Assembly (NCBI GenBank): GCA_022567855.1
Contig: JADFGE010000195.1
Location: 1-6,016, forward strand
DNA: 6,016 nucleotides
Reading direction: 5' to 3'
Source of the DNA: Planctomycetota bacterium
Lineage (GTDB): Bacteria > Planctomycetota > Phycisphaerae > Phycisphaerales > SM1A02
Position numbers and translations under genes: made by a program. Positions 5,466 to 6,016 of this stretch are shown here, piece by piece. The notes under the pieces were generated by a model, which saw nothing but the letters and a program-made list of their open reading frames with translations, ran no database searches and was not told the origin of the DNA. Within the stretch, counting starts at the first letter, position 1; each line of letters starts with the position of its first letter.

Positions 5466-6016
5466 CTACCCATACTTTTCGACGAGTTCTTGAAACCGTG
5501 GATGATCCCACAGGGGTTTCCAGCGAGGATCCAGCCGGAGGAGCGCAATCGAGAGGTCACCTGGGTGAGAGAGGAGAAACTCGAGCTGGTCGATGGCGGC
5601 GTCGTACTCGCCCACCATCACGTAGATTCGGGCGAGGTCCTCCACCCGATAAACCCCTTCCAAGGCACTCTTGCTCACCGGCATCAACTCAACCCCCATC
5701 TTCCCTTCACGGATCGCCTCTTCCACTTGGCCCAGACCGGCATACGCGATGCCAAGGGAACTGTGAAGCCTTTCGTCTTGCGGCTGTTCCTGGAGCTTCG
5801 TTTCCAGAAGCGCCCGAGCGGTCTCGTAATCCGCGCGGGCGAGCTGCGGCCTGTTCATCCACCCATGGATCGGTGCAGAGAGTAGAGCCTTGGGAATGAA
5901 GAAAAACTGCGTCGAAAGGGCGTTTGCGGATGCCAAGGAAAGCCGGTCCAGTGCCGCTTGATAATTCCCAGCGCACACCTCAACCAGAACCCAGACGAAG
6001 ATGAGGTGCGGTTCAT
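5466..6016 (-). CDS. C-terminal part of a TPR-repeat protein (5' end beyond window)
   Basis: The last 182 codons of a gene that enters from the right edge are visible; the frame stays open to 6014, so the GTG at 5978 is internal and not the start. The sequence is alpha-helical with tetratricopeptide repeats: AGNYQAALDRLSLASANAL, RADYETARALLETKLQEQP, RLHSSLGIAYAGLGQVEEAI (a near-canonical TPR) and LARIYVMVGEYDAAIDQLEF. It ends LLRLDPRWKPLWDHPRFQEL, then VEKYG. That LDP-W-PL--HPRF ending is typical of the C-termini of large TPR proteins whose N-terminal half is a serine/threonine kinase, adenylate cyclase or winged-helix regulator, as in Acidobacteriota and Planctomycetota. The effector domain is outside the window, so the protein may be a signalling protein, but this is inference. 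It is convergent with the iron-sulfur gene. Confidence 0.9.
   Translation of the reverse strand, partial: EPHLIFVWVLVEVCAGNYQAALDRLSLASANALSTQFFFIPKALLSAPIHGWMNRPQLARADYETARALLETKLQEQPQDERLHSSLGIAYAGLGQVEEAIREGKMGVELMPVSKSALEGVYRVEDLARIYVMVGEYDAAIDQLEFLLSHPGDLSIALLRLDPRWKPLWDHPRFQELVEKYG

Noticed and set aside
5253..5899. Long plus-strand open frames opposite the TPR gene
   Set aside because: The minus strand encodes clear TPR helices and a typical C-terminal ending; the plus-strand frames are shadows, and one begins inside the palindromic element.

Overview
This is a GC-rich bacterial window, densely coded on both strands, with seven genes: two run off the edges and five are complete. The proteins suggest a Planctomycetota-type organism, perhaps of the Phycisphaerae. 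The clues are a four-helix membrane protein with an alpha-helical repeat domain, a protein with two zf-TFIIB ribbons, a secreted endonuclease/exonuclease/phosphatase (EEP) protein, a reductive-dehalogenase-like iron-sulfur protein, short intergenic palindromes and weak Shine-Dalgarno sites. This assignment is an inference from family resemblance, not from a marker gene.

Layout, left to right. A minus-strand membrane/helical-repeat gene starts at 1049 and leaves through the left edge; its open frame is uninterrupted over 349 codons. Next come two small hairpins (1093-1134) and four tandem 14-bp repeats (1181-1236), the last of which contains the stop codon of a minus-strand cupin gene (1222-1590). 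Divergent from the cupin is a plus-strand metallo-beta-lactamase-fold hydrolase of the YcbL/GloC type (1677-2324). It is followed on the same strand by a double zinc-ribbon protein (2480-2992), a twin hairpin directly after its stop (2993-3043), a secreted EEP-family protein (3079-4080) and an iron-sulfur protein related to reductive dehalogenases and QueG (4152-5228). A 65-bp palindromic element (5255-5319) lies between that gene and the convergent C-terminal part of a minus-strand TPR gene (5466 to beyond the right edge).

No obvious pathway links these genes. The cupin and hydrolase share a divergent promoter region. The plus-strand genes are separated by gaps of 71-155 bp, several holding hairpins, so they look like independent or loosely coupled units. 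I see no mobile-element genes, phage genes, CRISPR array, rRNA or convincing tRNA. The items most worth a second look are the short iron-sulfur protein without an export signal, the tandem repeat at the cupin stop codon, the palindromic intergenic elements and the membrane/helical-repeat protein.
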